This document shows, piece by piece, positions 1-8,360 of a stretch of 12,102 bases of DNA. The notes below the pieces were generated by a model. That model was not told the origin of the DNA. It did no database searches and saw only the letters and a list, made by a program, of their open reading frames with translations. Source of the DNA: Phycisphaerales bacterium (GTDB lineage Bacteria > Planctomycetota > Phycisphaerae > SM23-33); the NCBI GenBank assembly GCA_003153915.1, contig PMBX01000031.1, forward strand, positions 1-12,102, written 5' to 3'. Each line of letters opens with the position of its first letter. Within the stretch, counting starts at the first letter, position 1. The position numbers and the translations under genes were made by a program.

Positions 1-2
1 TT

Positions 3-779
3 GCGTTGCCCCGGGAAAAGGAAGCCCAGGTGCGCAAGATTCTCGACACGTACCATCAGGACCAGGCCAACTGGCGTAAAGAGAACGAGAAGAAGCTGGA
101 GGAATTGAACCAGCAGATACAGGCCGCCAAGACGGCCGGCGACAAGGAGAAGGAAAAGACCCTGACCGCGCAGCAGCGGGAACTGGTCGCCTCGCACTTG
201 AAGCTGAGAGAAGATGTTCTCAAACAGCTCGGTAAAGTCCTCAATGAAGAGCAGATGGCCAAGGTCAAGGCCGCGCTGGGTGGCGGGGAGATGGGCCGTC
301 CGTTCGAGCGGATTCACAATGACCTTCGCCCGCTGAAACTCACCGATGCGCAGCAGGCGGCGGTGAAGGAAATCCTCGACAAGGCCAGGCAGGAAATCCG
401 AGCGTCCGAGAAAGGCCAGGGGCAGGTGGATGCCATCGTCAAGGCCGCCTGGACCAAGATCGTCAAGGATGTCCTGACAGACCAGCAGCGGCAGCAGTTG
501 AAGTCGATTAAGAAGGAAGAATCCGGCAGCGGAACGAAGCAGTGGGGCGAGGCATTCCTGGCCAGGCTCAAAACGCTCAACCTGACCGCCGATCAGCAAA
601 AGAAAGTCGACGAGATCATGGCCAAGGCTCGATTGGAGGCCCAGCAGGCCGACAGTCCAGAGGCCAAGCAGAAGATCCACCGTCAGGCCATCAACGATAT
701 TCGCCAGAATGTCCTGACCAAGGATCAGCTAAAGCAACTTCCACGGGAGACCGCCACCAAGAACGGTGCCGGCGAATAG
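3..779 (+). CDS. Spy/CpxP-like LTxxQ helical repeat protein (5' truncated)
   Basis: The reading frame is open to the left edge, so the true start and any signal peptide are missing; the TTG at 6 is only the first possible start inside the window. The visible ~258 residues are highly charged and almost entirely helical, rich in K, E, Q and A, with no membrane segment. Repeated blocks share the pattern L-x-L-T-x-x-Q-x-x-x-V: LNEEQMAKV, LKLTDAQQAAV, VLTDQQRQQL, LNLTADQQKKV and VLTKDQLKQL. The LTxxQ motif is the signature of Spy/CpxP periplasmic proteins (chaperone or envelope-stress sensor types), and planctomycetes carry many long relatives of unknown role. I infer a periplasmic helical protein. 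The residues between repeats (EKKLEELNQQIQAA) could form coiled coil. It ends 72 bases before a strong terminator, so it is probably the last gene of its transcript. Function beyond the fold is unknown. Confidence 0.75.
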   Translation, partial: ALPREKEAQVRKILDTYHQDQANWRKENEKKLEELNQQIQAAKTAGDKEKEKTLTAQQRELVASHLKLREDVLKQLGKVLNEEQMAKVKAALGGGEMGRPFERIHNDLRPLKLTDAQQAAVKEILDKARQEIRASEKGQGQVDAIVKAAWTKIVKDVLTDQQRQQLKSIKKEESGSGTKQWGEAFLARLKTLNLTADQQKKVDEIMAKARLEAQQADSPEAKQKIHRQAINDIRQNVLTKDQLKQLPRETATKNGAGE

Positions 780-850
780 AGCTGGTTGTTGGCTGGAAGC
801 GAGGCGCGCCCGGTCGCCCGGTCCGGCCATCCGGTTTTGTCTGGTAGAGG

Positions 851-901
851 GCCACTGCCGGCCTCCTGAATGAGGCGGCCGGCAGTGGCATTGTTTTGTT
901 T
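851..901 (+). terminator. Rho-independent terminator after the Spy-like gene
   Basis: A perfect 13-bp inverted repeat (GCCACTGCCGGCC at 851-863 with GGCCGGCAGTGGC at 877-889) encloses a 13-base loop. The loop can add a three-pair inner stem (865-867 with 873-875). It is followed at once by a T-rich tract, ATTGTTTTGTTTG. It insulates the exosortase operon from upstream transcription. Confidence 0.9.
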
Positions 902-1132
902 GTCGCCGTAAGCAACGCCTACACGTTCTGGGGGATATTTCGGCGTTTTTCTTGCGCGAGCCAGTCAAGGTATTTTACCGCGGGCTTGGGTTGGCCGGGC
1001 GGTCTTGAACCTTTCGGGCTATGGCGGAAATGGGGCCAATTGCATTGAGCTTTTCGATCTACTTTATCGTAACACGGAAAGAGGCCGATATTTAGGAAGC
1101 CGCTGGAAACCAGGCCCGCGAGAGTTTGCCTC
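902..1132 (+). promoter_or_regulatory. Leader region of the exosortase operon; possible -24/-12 element
   Basis: No convincing gene lies between 780 and 1132. Past the terminator I found no good -35/-10 pair. The best promoter-like string is TGGC at 1022-1025 and GC at 1035-1036, which gives the sigma-54 GG/GC spacing. However, the -12 half reads GGGC rather than TTGC, so it is a weak match. The idea has some appeal because exosortase/EPS loci in other bacteria are linked to a sigma-54 activator (PrsR). The operon must start somewhere here, but the exact promoter is not established. Confidence 0.25.
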
Positions 1133-2812
1133 ATGGAAGACAACCGGTATGATGTCTCTGTCCAAGACACGGGGCGGATTCCCCCAATGAACGAAGTCAG
1201 GCGGACAAGTCGGCTGGCGGTGGCGTTGACCTGGGTGGCGCTGTTGGCGGGTTTGATCGCGGCGTTCGCCCAGAACTTCGCGGAGATGTGGAAGCGGTGG
1301 TTTCCGGCTTGGCATCACCTCAATCTTAGCCTCTACGGCCGCCTGGTCCACGGTGAGAGCTACTACACACACAGTCCCCTGATCCCGCTGGTGAGCCTGT
1401 TGATCGTCGTGTTGCTGGTCCGGCACACGCGGATTCCGGTTCGTTCCCGACCGGTGGCGGGCTTTTTCGTGCTGGCCGGCAGCCTGTTGTTGCATCTGAT
1501 GGCCTGTCTGGCGAGGGTGAACTTCGTAAGCGGTTTCGCCTTCATAGGCGTGTTGTGCGGGCTGGTGCTGATATTGTGGGGCGCCACGGCGCTGCGGAGG
1601 TTGTGGTTTCCCATCGCTTTGGTGATCTTCATGGTCCCGCTGCCGGAGGTCACCATCGCCGGGCTGAATTTCCGCCTGAAGATGATGGCGGCGGACTGGG
1701 CCGTCCGCATCGTCGATTTGCTGGGCGTGGTGGCCGCGCGATCGGGCAACCAGGTTTTCCTGGCGGGGGACAAGTCGCTGGTCATCGCCAACGTCTGCAA
1801 CGGTTTGAGGACGCTGATAAGCCTGTTGGCCTTCGGGGCGCTGTACGCCTACGTATGCCGCCTGCGTGGCCTTTGGCGGATAGTGCTTTTTGCCCTGACC
1901 ATCCCGGTGGCGGTGGTGAGCAACTCCATTCGGATCGTCAGCCTGGTCCTGGTGGCCGACACGTGGGACACGGCCACCGCGGTGGGGTGGTACCACGATT
2001 TATCAGGCATACTGATCTTCGTCCTGGCGTTCCTGCTGATGTTCGTGTTGGAGCGCGGGATTTTGTGGCTGCGCGGGAGGTTCGGTCGCCCGGTGTCGAT
2101 CGAGCCGTTGTTTGGGGATGTGCGGCGGAGGGACCAGGACGAGGGGCAATGGTCGCGGATGTTGGCCGCGACGGCGTCGCCGGCGGCCCGCGTCGCCGTG
2201 ATACTGGTGATCCTCTCTGCCGGAGGGGCCTGGTGGCTGAATCGTTCCGTTCCGCCCGTATGGAACCAGAAACTCGCCGCCTCCGCCATGCCCAAGGAGA
2301 TAACCCTTCTCGGGCAGGCATGGCACGGATACGACATGGAACTGGACGAGCAGACGCTGACGATCCTGGAAACCCGCGACTATCTGGCCTGCCAGTATGC
2401 CGCCGCGGGGGCCGGACCGATAGAATTCTGCGTGATCTTCTCTCAGGACAACCGCAAGGGCACGCATCCGCCCGAACTGTGCCTGGAAGGTTCAGGACAG
2501 GACATCATCTCCATCCGGGACGTGATGCTCTCGGCCGTGGCCGGCAGGGGAAACGTTCCTTGCCGCGAGATCATTGTCCAGGAGGGCGGGGAGAGGCACT
2601 ATTTCCTTTACACTTACAAGTGCGGGCAGACCTATACCAATAGTTTCTGGCGGCAGCAAATGGTGATCTTTGCCAATGGGCTGCTGCATCGCAACGCAGC
2701 CGGGGCGCTGATTCGCGTCTCTGGCAGGTTATCCCAGATGCAGGACACCCCCAAACAGGTGGAGGGATTTATGCGGGAAGCGATTCCCCACCTGGACCAC
2801 AGCCTTCCATAG
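1133..2812 (+). CDS. Exosortase fused to C-terminal EpsI (DUF3485-like) domain
   Basis: Polytopic inner-membrane transpeptidase expected to recognise C-terminal sorting tags (PEP-CTERM type), cleave them and pass the protein on to the envelope. Residues ~25-310 hold about eight hydrophobic segments with the exosortase triad: Cys222 in VANVCNGLR, Arg267 in NSIRI and His288 in WYHDLSG. The usual motif is C-S/A-G-L/I-R, so Asn223 is a variation. After a linker and one more membrane segment (~352-368), residues ~370-559 match the EpsI domain, including HPPELCLEGSG (Cys450) in place of the common HSPxxCLPGxGW. In many species EpsI is a separate gene; here it is fused. I chose ATG 1133, which has a modest GAGAG eight bases upstream; ATG 1187 is the alternative and would trim 18 non-hydrophobic residues. 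First gene of the operon, 21 bases before the TPR gene. The exosortase subtype cannot be assigned by eye. Confidence 0.9.
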   Translation: MEDNRYDVSVQDTGRIPPMNEVRRTSRLAVALTWVALLAGLIAAFAQNFAEMWKRWFPAWHHLNLSLYGRLVHGESYYTHSPLIPLVSLLIVVLLVRHTRIPVRSRPVAGFFVLAGSLLLHLMACLARVNFVSGFAFIGVLCGLVLILWGATALRRLWFPIALVIFMVPLPEVTIAGLNFRLKMMAADWAVRIVDLLGVVAARSGNQVFLAGDKSLVIANVCNGLRTLISLLAFGALYAYVCRLRGLWRIVLFALTIPVAVVSNSIRIVSLVLVADTWDTATAVGWYHDLSGILIFVLAFLLMFVLERGILWLRGRFGRPVSIEPLFGDVRRRDQDEGQWSRMLAATASPAARVAVILVILSAGGAWWLNRSVPPVWNQKLAASAMPKEITLLGQAWHGYDMELDEQTLTILETRDYLACQYAAAGAGPIEFCVIFSQDNRKGTHPPELCLEGSGQDIISIRDVMLSAVAGRGNVPCREIIVQEGGERHYFLYTYKCGQTYTNSFWRQQMVIFANGLLHRNAAGALIRVSGRLSQMQDTPKQVEGFMREAIPHLDHSLP

Positions 2813-2820
2813 CCGTAACA

Positions 2821-2826
2821 GAGGAG
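2821..2826 (+). promoter_or_regulatory. Strong Shine-Dalgarno GAGGAG for the TPR gene
   Basis: GAGGAG sits seven bases before ATG 2834, in the short gap after the exosortase stop. It fixes the start of the large TPR protein and supports co-transcription with the exosortase. Confidence 0.7.
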
Positions 2827-2833
2827 CCATCCC

Positions 2834-5800
2834 ATGAAACGACGCGTTATCCTGATCCTGACCATCCTGGCCGTGCTGATCGTGGTTGTCGGCGGCATCG
2901 CCTGGTACATCCGCCGCAACGACCGGCCGCGCATGCGGGCCAGGATAGCTGTGGAAATCCAGGCCAGGAATTATGGCAACGCGGTGGCGTTGGCGGCAAG
3001 CTACGTGGACAAATACCCCGACGATTGGCAAGGCTACTATGCCCGCGCCGAGGCCTACGCCTACCAGGGGCGCTACGACGAGGCCCGAGGGGACCTCCAG
3101 AAAATGCTTGCCGAGGCCGACCACTTCCGCCCCGACAAAACCTCCGTTACCATCATGCTGGCCAACACCTACTCCATGCCGGCCCGGCGGGCCTTGGCGG
3201 CGGCGGATGCGTCCCTGGAAACCATCGACCGGTCCATCGAGGGAATCCGTAAAGCCATCGGAATTCTGGAATCACTTTCACCGTCCTCCAAACCCGTCGT
3301 AGAGGATAAGCGAGCAATCGACGCCCGCGAGACCATCGGGATCAACCAGGCGGAACTGGGCGTGGCATATCGTAATAGGAGCGTCCTACTGGCCCGCGAG
3401 GCCCAGATCGCCCAGGCCGCCGGCGGCGGGGAGGCTCGAGCGGCCAGGGAAAAGGAAAGCGCAGCGTCACTTGCCGAAAGCCAAAACTGCAACGCCCAGG
3501 CCCTCCAGACCTTGTTGGGCGTCGTCAAGACCGATCCGTCCCGCCAGGACGCCACGCAAACACTCGTGACGCTGTGCGTGGAGTCCGGCGACCAGGATTC
3601 ACTGTCCGAGGCGAGGGACGCGATCTTGGGCCTGAAGAACCCGCCCCCGCTGGCGACCATGATGTTGCTGAAGCAAGAATTACTGGTCTCTCGAAGGTCC
3701 GCCGACCTGGCGGAGCACCGCAAGAAGCTCCAGCAGGCATGTGTAACCCTCGATGGCGTGCTGGCCAGGACGGACCTTAAACCCGATGAAGCCAGCCAAT
3801 TGAAGCTCGGCCGTGCCGAATTGGCGATGGAGGCCAAGGATTTTGCCACCGCCGAGCGGCTCATCGGCGAGGTGTTGGGGAGCAATCCCCGCCAGGCCGA
3901 GGCACGTTTCGTGCACGCCAGGCTCCTGATGGAACAGGGACGATGGGAACTTGCCGAGAGGGAATTGTTCACGTTGAAGACCGACTTCAGTAACTTCGTC
4001 GGCGCGCAACTGCTCTACGCCCAGGCCGCCGAACGGTCCGGAAAGACCGACATGGTCCGCGACGTCATGCGGGCCATTACCAAGATATCCCCACGCAACG
4101 CCACCGAGCAGGGTTACGTCGCGGCCGCCTGGAGATATCTTGCCGGTTCGATGCTAAAGGAAGGAATCTACAAACCAGCCTTCCAGGACGCCCAGGATTA
4201 TTATCGCCAGTTTCCCGCAGACCCGCAGGCCGTCCGGTTGTTCGCAGAGGCCGCCTTGCGCACCAACCAGGATTATCTTGCCAGGGAAACCCTTGCCAAA
4301 GCCGTCAAGGAACACTCCGACGATCCGGTCATGCTGATGGCCGCCTGCGACGGGTACGGTTTGATCGGCGATAAGGCCGCCGCGGCGGAGACCGCCCGCC
4401 AGGCCGCTGAGTGCAAACCGGACAGCCCCGAAAGGCGTCTTGCCGTCGCGCGGGCCATGGCCCTGGCGGCCAGGTCCGCCGAAGCCGAAAAACTGCTCGC
4501 CGAGGAACTGGCCAGGGACTGGCAGCAACCCCAGGCGCATTTCATTCTCGCCCAGATCTACTGGACCGCGGGCAGGCAAATGCAGGCGCTGGAGCAGTAT
4601 CGCGCCGCCGTGCAATTGGATGAACAAAACCAGGAACTGAGACTGGCCCTGGCGCAGCGGCTCTTCGAGATAGGCGATCTGGACGCCTGCCAGACCGTCT
4701 TGGAACAATCCGACCGGGCCAATCCCATCACCAGGCTCCTGTTCGCCAGAGTTAAGCTGGCCCGCGGAGAACCGCTCGACGAGGAATCCGCCGTGGGGGC
4801 CTCCGGTGGCGGTGCCGTGGTCATGGCGCTGGACTATCTGCGCGGCGGGCAGCCCGCCAAGGCCGTCGAAATATGCCTCAATGAACTGAAACCCGACAAG
4901 ACCCCGGACAATCACGACGCCCGAGCGGTCCTTGCCCAGGCATATGCGGCCTTGGGGCAGGATGACAAGGCTATCGAACAGTTGAGCGAGATTCTCAAGG
5001 CCGCGCCCGACCAGTTGGCCGGGTACCAGGCCCTGGCGACGGCCTTGGCTCACCGAAATCCACCTGACGTGGTCGTCGAGACCCTCTCCAAGGTCCCAGG
5101 CGCACAACGTCCCATGGTGGACATGACGGCAGGGTGGATGTTCTCCCGTCTGGGGCTTAACGCACGCGCGGGAGAAGCCTTCAGCCGCGTGGTCGACAAT
5201 CCCGCGGCACGCGATTACGATCGGTCGCTGGCCAGGCTTTACCGTGCCTCCGCGACGGCCCGGGCCGGACAAACCGCCAAGGCCCTGGAGGAATTGGACT
5301 CCCTTGCCGCTCAAGAGGCCTGGCGCAGGCAGGCGCTTCTGGGCAAGGCGGAGTTGCTGTTGACGCTGGGGCGGGCCGGCGAGGCTAAACCCGTCTTGTC
5401 ACAAATGCGTTCGTTAGCCGTCCAGGCACGCGATACGCAATGGCTCGTGTCCCTGGTGACACTACAGGCAAGAGCAAGGGCCTTCGATGAAGCCCTGGCC
5501 ACTTGTGACGACATCGTAAAATTGCGCCCCGATGATGCCCGGTCCTTCCTGGCCAAGGCCGTCGTACTGGAGGGGGCGGGCAAGGCGCCCCAGGCCGTGG
5601 AGGCCTACCGCCAGGCCATCGCCCTGCAACCGGGCAACTTCTCCATCTACACACGCCTGGCGAGGGCCTATGACGCCCAATGCCTGCCCATCGAGGCGAT
5701 GGCGACGCTGGAGCAACTTGCCACCGTCAGCAAACTGGCACAGGAGGCGGCGCTATGGGAGCGGGGCAACCTGCTGGCCGGTTGGGGTCTTCAGCAACCG

Positions 5801-7435
5801 GCTGCGGAGTGTTTCCAACGCCTTGACCAGACAAGCCAGTCCCAGAATCCCCAAATCCAGCTTGCCCTCGGCGAGGCGCTTGCCAGATTAGGTCGCAAGG
5901 ATGCCGCCAAAGCCGCCTTGGCCAAGATACCCCAGTATGCCCAGGCCTACCTACCCGCGCAGGAGCTCATGGCTCGTCTCGCCGAGACGACCGAGGCCAA
6001 GCTGGAGATCCTTCGCCAGGCCCGCAAGGTCAAGAGCGACGCCGAAAGGCTCCTGGCGATGGAGATGGCCGTGCTGATGGGCGCCCAACGGCCCGGAGAG
6101 GCGGTCCAGGCGTATCAATCCTTCGCCGCCGCCTTGGCGGGGGGAAGGGCTTTGGCACAGGAAACACATTACCTGGCCATAGAGGCGATGTTGCAGGCTG
6201 GACAACGCAAGGAAGCCGCCCAACTTTGCCGCCTCCAGGCCCAACAGACCCGAACGAGCCGGTGGCGCCAATTGGCGGCGCTGCTGGGGGCCGATGATGA
6301 CTTGCCTTCGGCGATGGCGTTGCTGGGAGAACCGGACAAGGCGGAATTCGCCGACGCGGTGTTGGGCGCGGCGCTGGCCGGGGGAGCCGGTAAACACCCG
6401 CTCACCGAGCAATGGTGCGCACGTATCGACCAGATCGAGGCGGACCTTGCCCGAAGTAAACCTCCGCAAGCCATTCCTCCTTCCTATGGGCTGCTGGCCG
6501 CCCTGGTATCGGGCCAGAAGTCCCAAGCCGTCGAGAGACTGGCCCGGTTGTCTACCCTAGAACCGGTCAGCCGATCCGTGGCGGAGGCCATCGTCCATCG
6601 CGACGATGGGACAATAGACATACGTTCGCAGGCAGCCAGGATCATGCTGGCCACTTCCGCCAGCGATCTGCAACTTCCGTTTCAGTGCCGCACCGTGGCG
6701 ATGGAGATTCTCAAGAGCGATCCCACCTGCCAGTGGGCGGCAATGCTCATCGTCCAGAGGACCGAACCGGACGTCGCAACGCTCCATGCTGTCCTGGAAT
6801 TGCTACAGCCCAAGGAATGCCTGCTAGCCAGGACTATTGCGGCCTCGGAGATGACCCGTCGCAAGGAATATGACCAGGCGGCCGGGCTGTATGGACAATT
6901 GGCCGCCTCCCAGAAGGACAATCCCGCCTTCCTGCTCTTCCAGGCCGGCGCCACCGAAAACGCCGGGCATCTGGAAGAAGCCCTGGACCTGTATCGCAAG
7001 GTTTATCAAGTTTCTGGCGAACCCTCCGCCGCCAACAACGCCGCCTACATCATCACCAGGTTGTGGCCCAAGGACGCCGCTCGTCTCGCCGAGGCGGCCA
7101 CGATGATCGAATCCGCCGTCAAGGCCCAGCCACAAGTTGCCAGCTTCCGCGACACACTGGGCTATGTGGCCTATTTGCAGGGCAGAACCGAGGAGGCGGA
7201 GCGGCAACTTTACCAGGCGGTCAAGGGGCTTCCCGATGTCCTGGAAGTTCACTACCACCTTGGCTTGGCCGAGTCAGCCGCCAAACGCAACGATATGGCG
7301 CGGTGGCATTTCCAGGCGGCAGTGGAGTTGGGCAAGAAACTCACCGCCGATAGCGGGGAGCTTCCGCCTGGCACGAAAGAAACCGCACAGCTCGCCCAGC
7401 AGGCGCTGAATGGCCTGGAGTCCACCGGCAAGTGA
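2834..7435 (+). CDS. Giant membrane-anchored TPR protein of exosortase locus (PrsT-like)
   Basis: A 1533-residue protein. After MKRR comes a single hydrophobic helix (about residues 5-27) that should anchor it in the inner membrane with the rest outside the cytoplasm. There is no lipobox cysteine. Almost everything after that is tandem tetratricopeptide repeats, for example AVALAASYVDKYPDDWQGYYARAEAY near the start, AVEAYRQAIALQPGNFSIYTRLARAYD in the second half, and a final block with RDTLGYVAYLQGRTEEAERQL and VHYHLGLAESAAKRNDMA. That last block closely resembles the C-terminal end of the TPR proteins (PrsT family) that accompany exosortases, which are usually lipoproteins of roughly 900 residues. 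This one is much longer and lipobox-free. The family is thought to act as a scaffold for EPS assembly, secretion or sorting; the partner here is inferred only from position. Its stop overlaps the deacetylase start by four bases. Confidence 0.88.
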   Translation: MKRRVILILTILAVLIVVVGGIAWYIRRNDRPRMRARIAVEIQARNYGNAVALAASYVDKYPDDWQGYYARAEAYAYQGRYDEARGDLQKMLAEADHFRPDKTSVTIMLANTYSMPARRALAAADASLETIDRSIEGIRKAIGILESLSPSSKPVVEDKRAIDARETIGINQAELGVAYRNRSVLLAREAQIAQAAGGGEARAAREKESAASLAESQNCNAQALQTLLGVVKTDPSRQDATQTLVTLCVESGDQDSLSEARDAILGLKNPPPLATMMLLKQELLVSRRSADLAEHRKKLQQACVTLDGVLARTDLKPDEASQLKLGRAELAMEAKDFATAERLIGEVLGSNPRQAEARFVHARLLMEQGRWELAERELFTLKTDFSNFVGAQLLYAQAAERSGKTDMVRDVMRAITKISPRNATEQGYVAAAWRYLAGSMLKEGIYKPAFQDAQDYYRQFPADPQAVRLFAEAALRTNQDYLARETLAKAVKEHSDDPVMLMAACDGYGLIGDKAAAAETARQAAECKPDSPERRLAVARAMALAARSAEAEKLLAEELARDWQQPQAHFILAQIYWTAGRQMQALEQYRAAVQLDEQNQELRLALAQRLFEIGDLDACQTVLEQSDRANPITRLLFARVKLARGEPLDEESAVGASGGGAVVMALDYLRGGQPAKAVEICLNELKPDKTPDNHDARAVLAQAYAALGQDDKAIEQLSEILKAAPDQLAGYQALATALAHRNPPDVVVETLSKVPGAQRPMVDMTAGWMFSRLGLNARAGEAFSRVVDNPAARDYDRSLARLYRASATARAGQTAKALEELDSLAAQEAWRRQALLGKAELLLTLGRAGEAKPVLSQMRSLAVQARDTQWLVSLVTLQARARAFDEALATCDDIVKLRPDDARSFLAKAVVLEGAGKAPQAVEAYRQAIALQPGNFSIYTRLARAYDAQCLPIEAMATLEQLATVSKLAQEAALWERGNLLAGWGLQQPAAECFQRLDQTSQSQNPQIQLALGEALARLGRKDAAKAALAKIPQYAQAYLPAQELMARLAETTEAKLEILRQARKVKSDAERLLAMEMAVLMGAQRPGEAVQAYQSFAAALAGGRALAQETHYLAIEAMLQAGQRKEAAQLCRLQAQQTRTSRWRQLAALLGADDDLPSAMALLGEPDKAEFADAVLGAALAGGAGKHPLTEQWCARIDQIEADLARSKPPQAIPPSYGLLAALVSGQKSQAVERLARLSTLEPVSRSVAEAIVHRDDGTIDIRSQAARIMLATSASDLQLPFQCRTVAMEILKSDPTCQWAAMLIVQRTEPDVATLHAVLELLQPKECLLARTIAASEMTRRKEYDQAAGLYGQLAASQKDNPAFLLFQAGATENAGHLEEALDLYRKVYQVSGEPSAANNAAYIITRLWPKDAARLAEAATMIESAVKAQPQVASFRDTLGYVAYLQGRTEEAERQLYQAVKGLPDVLEVHYHLGLAESAAKRNDMARWHFQAAVELGKKLTADSGELPPGTKETAQLAQQALNGLESTGK

Positions 7436-8340
7436 CGCAGCCGCCGGACAACGCATCGCGGCAGTCCGCCGGGCCGGTACGCCTGCTGAGTTTCGACCTG
7501 GAGGAGTATTTCCAGGTAGAAGCAGCCGCCGGCGCGGTGGGGGCGGGGCAATGGGATTCGTTTGCCCAGCGTAGCCCCGCCGTGGTGGAGCGAATCCTGG
7601 AGCTTTTGGCGTCGCGGGGGTCAACGGCTACGTTTTTTGTCCTGGGTTGGATTGCGCAGCGACAGGGGGACCTGATCCGCCGCATCGCCCGCGCCGGACA
7701 TGAGATCGCCTCCCATGGCATGGCCCATGCGATGATTCATCGGATGACGCCTGAGCAGTTCCGCGACGACGCCGGCGAAAGTCGGCGGCGGCTGGAGGAC
7801 CTGTCTGGAAGCGCCGTGCTGGGATATCGCGCACCGACCTTTTCGATCACCCGCGCGACGGCCTGGGCCTTGGACGTGCTGGCGGAGGCGGGATTTGCGT
7901 ACGACTCTTCGATATTTCCCATCCGCCACGACCGCTACGGAGTCCCCGACGCGCCTCGTTTCGCCCACTGGGCCGTGGGTCCGGCCGGCGGGCGGCTGGT
8001 GGAAATCCCGCCGCTGACCCTGCGAATACTGGGGGCAAACGCCCCGGTCGGCGGTGGAGGATACATGCGGCTGTTGCCGCTTGCGGTGGTCAAGGCCGCG
8101 CTTAACTCCGCCGCCCGAGCCGGCCGGCCGGCGATGATCTATCTGCATCCCTGGGAGTTGGATCCGCACCAGCCGCCGCTGGCGATGTCGAGGTTGAACC
8201 GTTTTCGCCACCGTTTGGGGCTTTCCCGCATGGAACGCAAGCTCCAGGCACTTCTGGAGCGGTATCGCTTCACAAGCGTCGCAGCCAGATTGGAAGAAAT
8301 CCGCTCTAACATAACGGAGCGGTTCGTTTACGGGGGATGA
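7432..8340 (+). CDS. Exosortase-locus polysaccharide deacetylase (NodB fold)
   Basis: A 302-residue carbohydrate esterase 4 enzyme that should remove N-acetyl groups from an exopolysaccharide. The match to the deacetylase subfamily of PEP-CTERM/exosortase loci runs over the whole length. NodB motifs are visible: FDLEEYFQV (Asp22, Glu24), HGMAH (metal ligands His95 and His99), GYRAPTFSI (Arg133), YDSSIFPIRHDRYG, EIPPLT, and the HPWELDP block with His239. DUF3473-like sequence follows in SRLNRFRHRLGLSRMERKL. There is no signal peptide, which is normal for this subfamily. The start is GTG 7432, overlapping the TPR stop as GTGA, which implies translational coupling; GGAG lies 11 bases upstream. 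It is the last gene of the operon and runs towards the convergent peptidase gene, with a 20-base gap that shows no obvious terminator. All catalytic residues appear intact. Confidence 0.93.
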   Translation: MTQPPDNASRQSAGPVRLLSFDLEEYFQVEAAAGAVGAGQWDSFAQRSPAVVERILELLASRGSTATFFVLGWIAQRQGDLIRRIARAGHEIASHGMAHAMIHRMTPEQFRDDAGESRRRLEDLSGSAVLGYRAPTFSITRATAWALDVLAEAGFAYDSSIFPIRHDRYGVPDAPRFAHWAVGPAGGRLVEIPPLTLRILGANAPVGGGGYMRLLPLAVVKAALNSAARAGRPAMIYLHPWELDPHQPPLAMSRLNRFRHRLGLSRMERKLQALLERYRFTSVAARLEEIRSNITERFVYGG

Positions 8341-8360
8341 TAAACGGCCGGTCTGCTGCC

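Noticed and set aside
914..950. Second terminator-like pairing AACGCC / GGCGTT followed by T residues
   Set aside because: Only six pairs around a loop of more than 20 bases, just after a far better terminator.
1555..2643. Long open frames overlapping the exosortase (and similar ones on both strands across the TPR gene)
   Set aside because: Gly/Arg/Pro-rich or repetitive translations typical of shadow frames in GC-rich coding DNA; the main frames carry clear conserved motifs.
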